Shown here: positions 63,586-64,000 of the stretch, one piece after another
How the letters are laid out: each line of letters opens with the position of its first letter
Position numbering within the stretch: the stretch's first letter is position 1
From: Paraburkholderia dioscoreae
Lineage (GTDB): Bacteria > Pseudomonadota > Gammaproteobacteria > Burkholderiales > Burkholderiaceae
Direction: 5' to 3'
Assembly: GCF_902459535.1 (NCBI RefSeq)
Contig: NZ_LR699554.1
Span: forward strand, 2,170,001 to 2,234,000
DNA: 64,000 bases
Notes under the pieces: generated by a model
The model's database searches: none
What the model saw: the letters and a program-made list of their open reading frames with translations, nothing else
Told to the model about the DNA's origin: nothing
Position numbers and translations under genes: made by a program

Positions 63586-64000
63586 AGATGGACCGGCTCC
63601 TCGAATTCTCCCCACTGCGCTTTTAGCCGCGCAACCATTTCACCGACCGTCGCATATGCATGACAGCAGTCGACCAGATACGGCATCAGGTTGCCCTCGT
63701 CACGCGCGGCGGCGACGCCCAATGCGTCGAGCGACTTCTGGACGTCTAACTGATTTCGCGTGTCGCGCAGGCGCTCGAAGCGCTCGGCGACCGTCGCGCT
63801 TGCCTGCGGATTCAGACGAAACAGTTCGCCCGGCTGCTCGGTCTGGTTCTCGCGCCGGAAACAGTTCTGCCCCACGACGAGCCGCTCCTGGCCGTCGGTA
63901 TCACGCTTGCGCTGCAAAGCGCTCTTTGCGATACGCAACTGCAGCCAGCCGTCTTCAATCGCCTTAACCGCGCCGCCGTATGCGTCGATCTCGGTCATCA
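63582..64000 (-). CDS. Acyl-CoA mutase large subunit, C-terminal part (cut by window end)
   Basis: The visible 138 codons are the end of a methylmalonyl-CoA-mutase-type substrate-binding subunit: IDAYGGAVKAIEDGW, RKRDTDGQERLVVGQNCF and the closing GNLMPYLVDCCHAYATVGEM. The gene continues past base 64000. No B12 domain follows, as that is encoded separately at 63127. Which acyl-CoA it isomerises depends on residues outside the window. Confidence 0.9.
   Translation of the reverse strand, partial: MTEIDAYGGAVKAIEDGWLQLRIAKSALQRKRDTDGQERLVVGQNCFRRENQTEQPGELFRLNPQASATVAERFERLRDTRNQLDVQKSLDALGVAAARDEGNLMPYLVDCCHAYATVGEMVARLKAQWGEFEEPVHL

Overview
The window looks like part of a high-GC betaproteobacterial chromosome, most likely Paraburkholderia/Burkholderia. 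The reasons are strong GC bias at third codon positions, an H-NS-like protein with the short Burkholderia-type layout, a complete malonate decarboxylase cluster, many ABC/TRAP uptake systems with catabolic genes, and a Ralstonia-type Phc signalling operon. There is no rRNA, CRISPR array or recognisable tRNA. The genus is inferred from gene content, not from a database search.

Layout. (1) 0-12.9 kb is mostly core or housekeeping: plsC-like acyltransferase, MFS exporter, several small hypothetical proteins, H-NS-like protein, low-molecular-weight phosphatase/arsenate-reductase-like protein, J-domain protein, FMN reductase, a ferritin-like diiron protein overlapping an amidase, CDP-diacylglycerol pyrophosphatase and a fatty acid desaturase. 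(2) 12.8-13.2 kb holds a frameshifted, truncated tyrosine integrase. (3) 13.3-20.9 kb is a minus-strand malonate decarboxylase operon, mdcA-B-C-D-E-F-H-G, preceded by an AT-rich leader with a perfect 10-bp inverted repeat and eight copies of a hexanucleotide repeat. (4) 21.8-37.2 kb is a catabolic regulon for an unidentified amino compound: class III aminotransferase, two FAD-dependent amine-oxidase-like proteins, aldo/keto reductase, aldehyde dehydrogenase, HAD protein, MmgE/PrpD protein, a peptide-type ABC importer and a LysR regulator. Four promoters share a CAT-N11-AT LysR-type box at identical spacing from -35/-10 elements. (5) 37.2-50.4 kb holds an IclR regulator, a PotD/PotABC-like importer surrounding hydantoinase A/B genes, and a polar amino-acid ABC importer with a second class III aminotransferase.

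(6) 51.1-55.4 kb is a Phc-like quorum-sensing operon (methyltransferase, sensor kinase, two receiver proteins). The second receiver gene of the Ralstonia scheme (phcR) appears to have lost its kinase core, leaving a lone receiver and a short ATPase-domain tail. The right edge runs into scraps of an IS5-type transposase and an autotransporter beta-barrel, which suggests the block arrived by transfer. (7) 56-58 kb is a divergent short-chain dehydrogenase/AraC pair. (8) 58.1-64 kb is a minus-strand operon running from a split B12-dependent acyl-CoA mutase (large subunit cut by the window edge) through its B12-binding small subunit, a CaiB-type CoA-transferase and a MeaB GTPase to a complete TRAP transporter. 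This suggests uptake, CoA activation and carbon-skeleton rearrangement of an organic acid.
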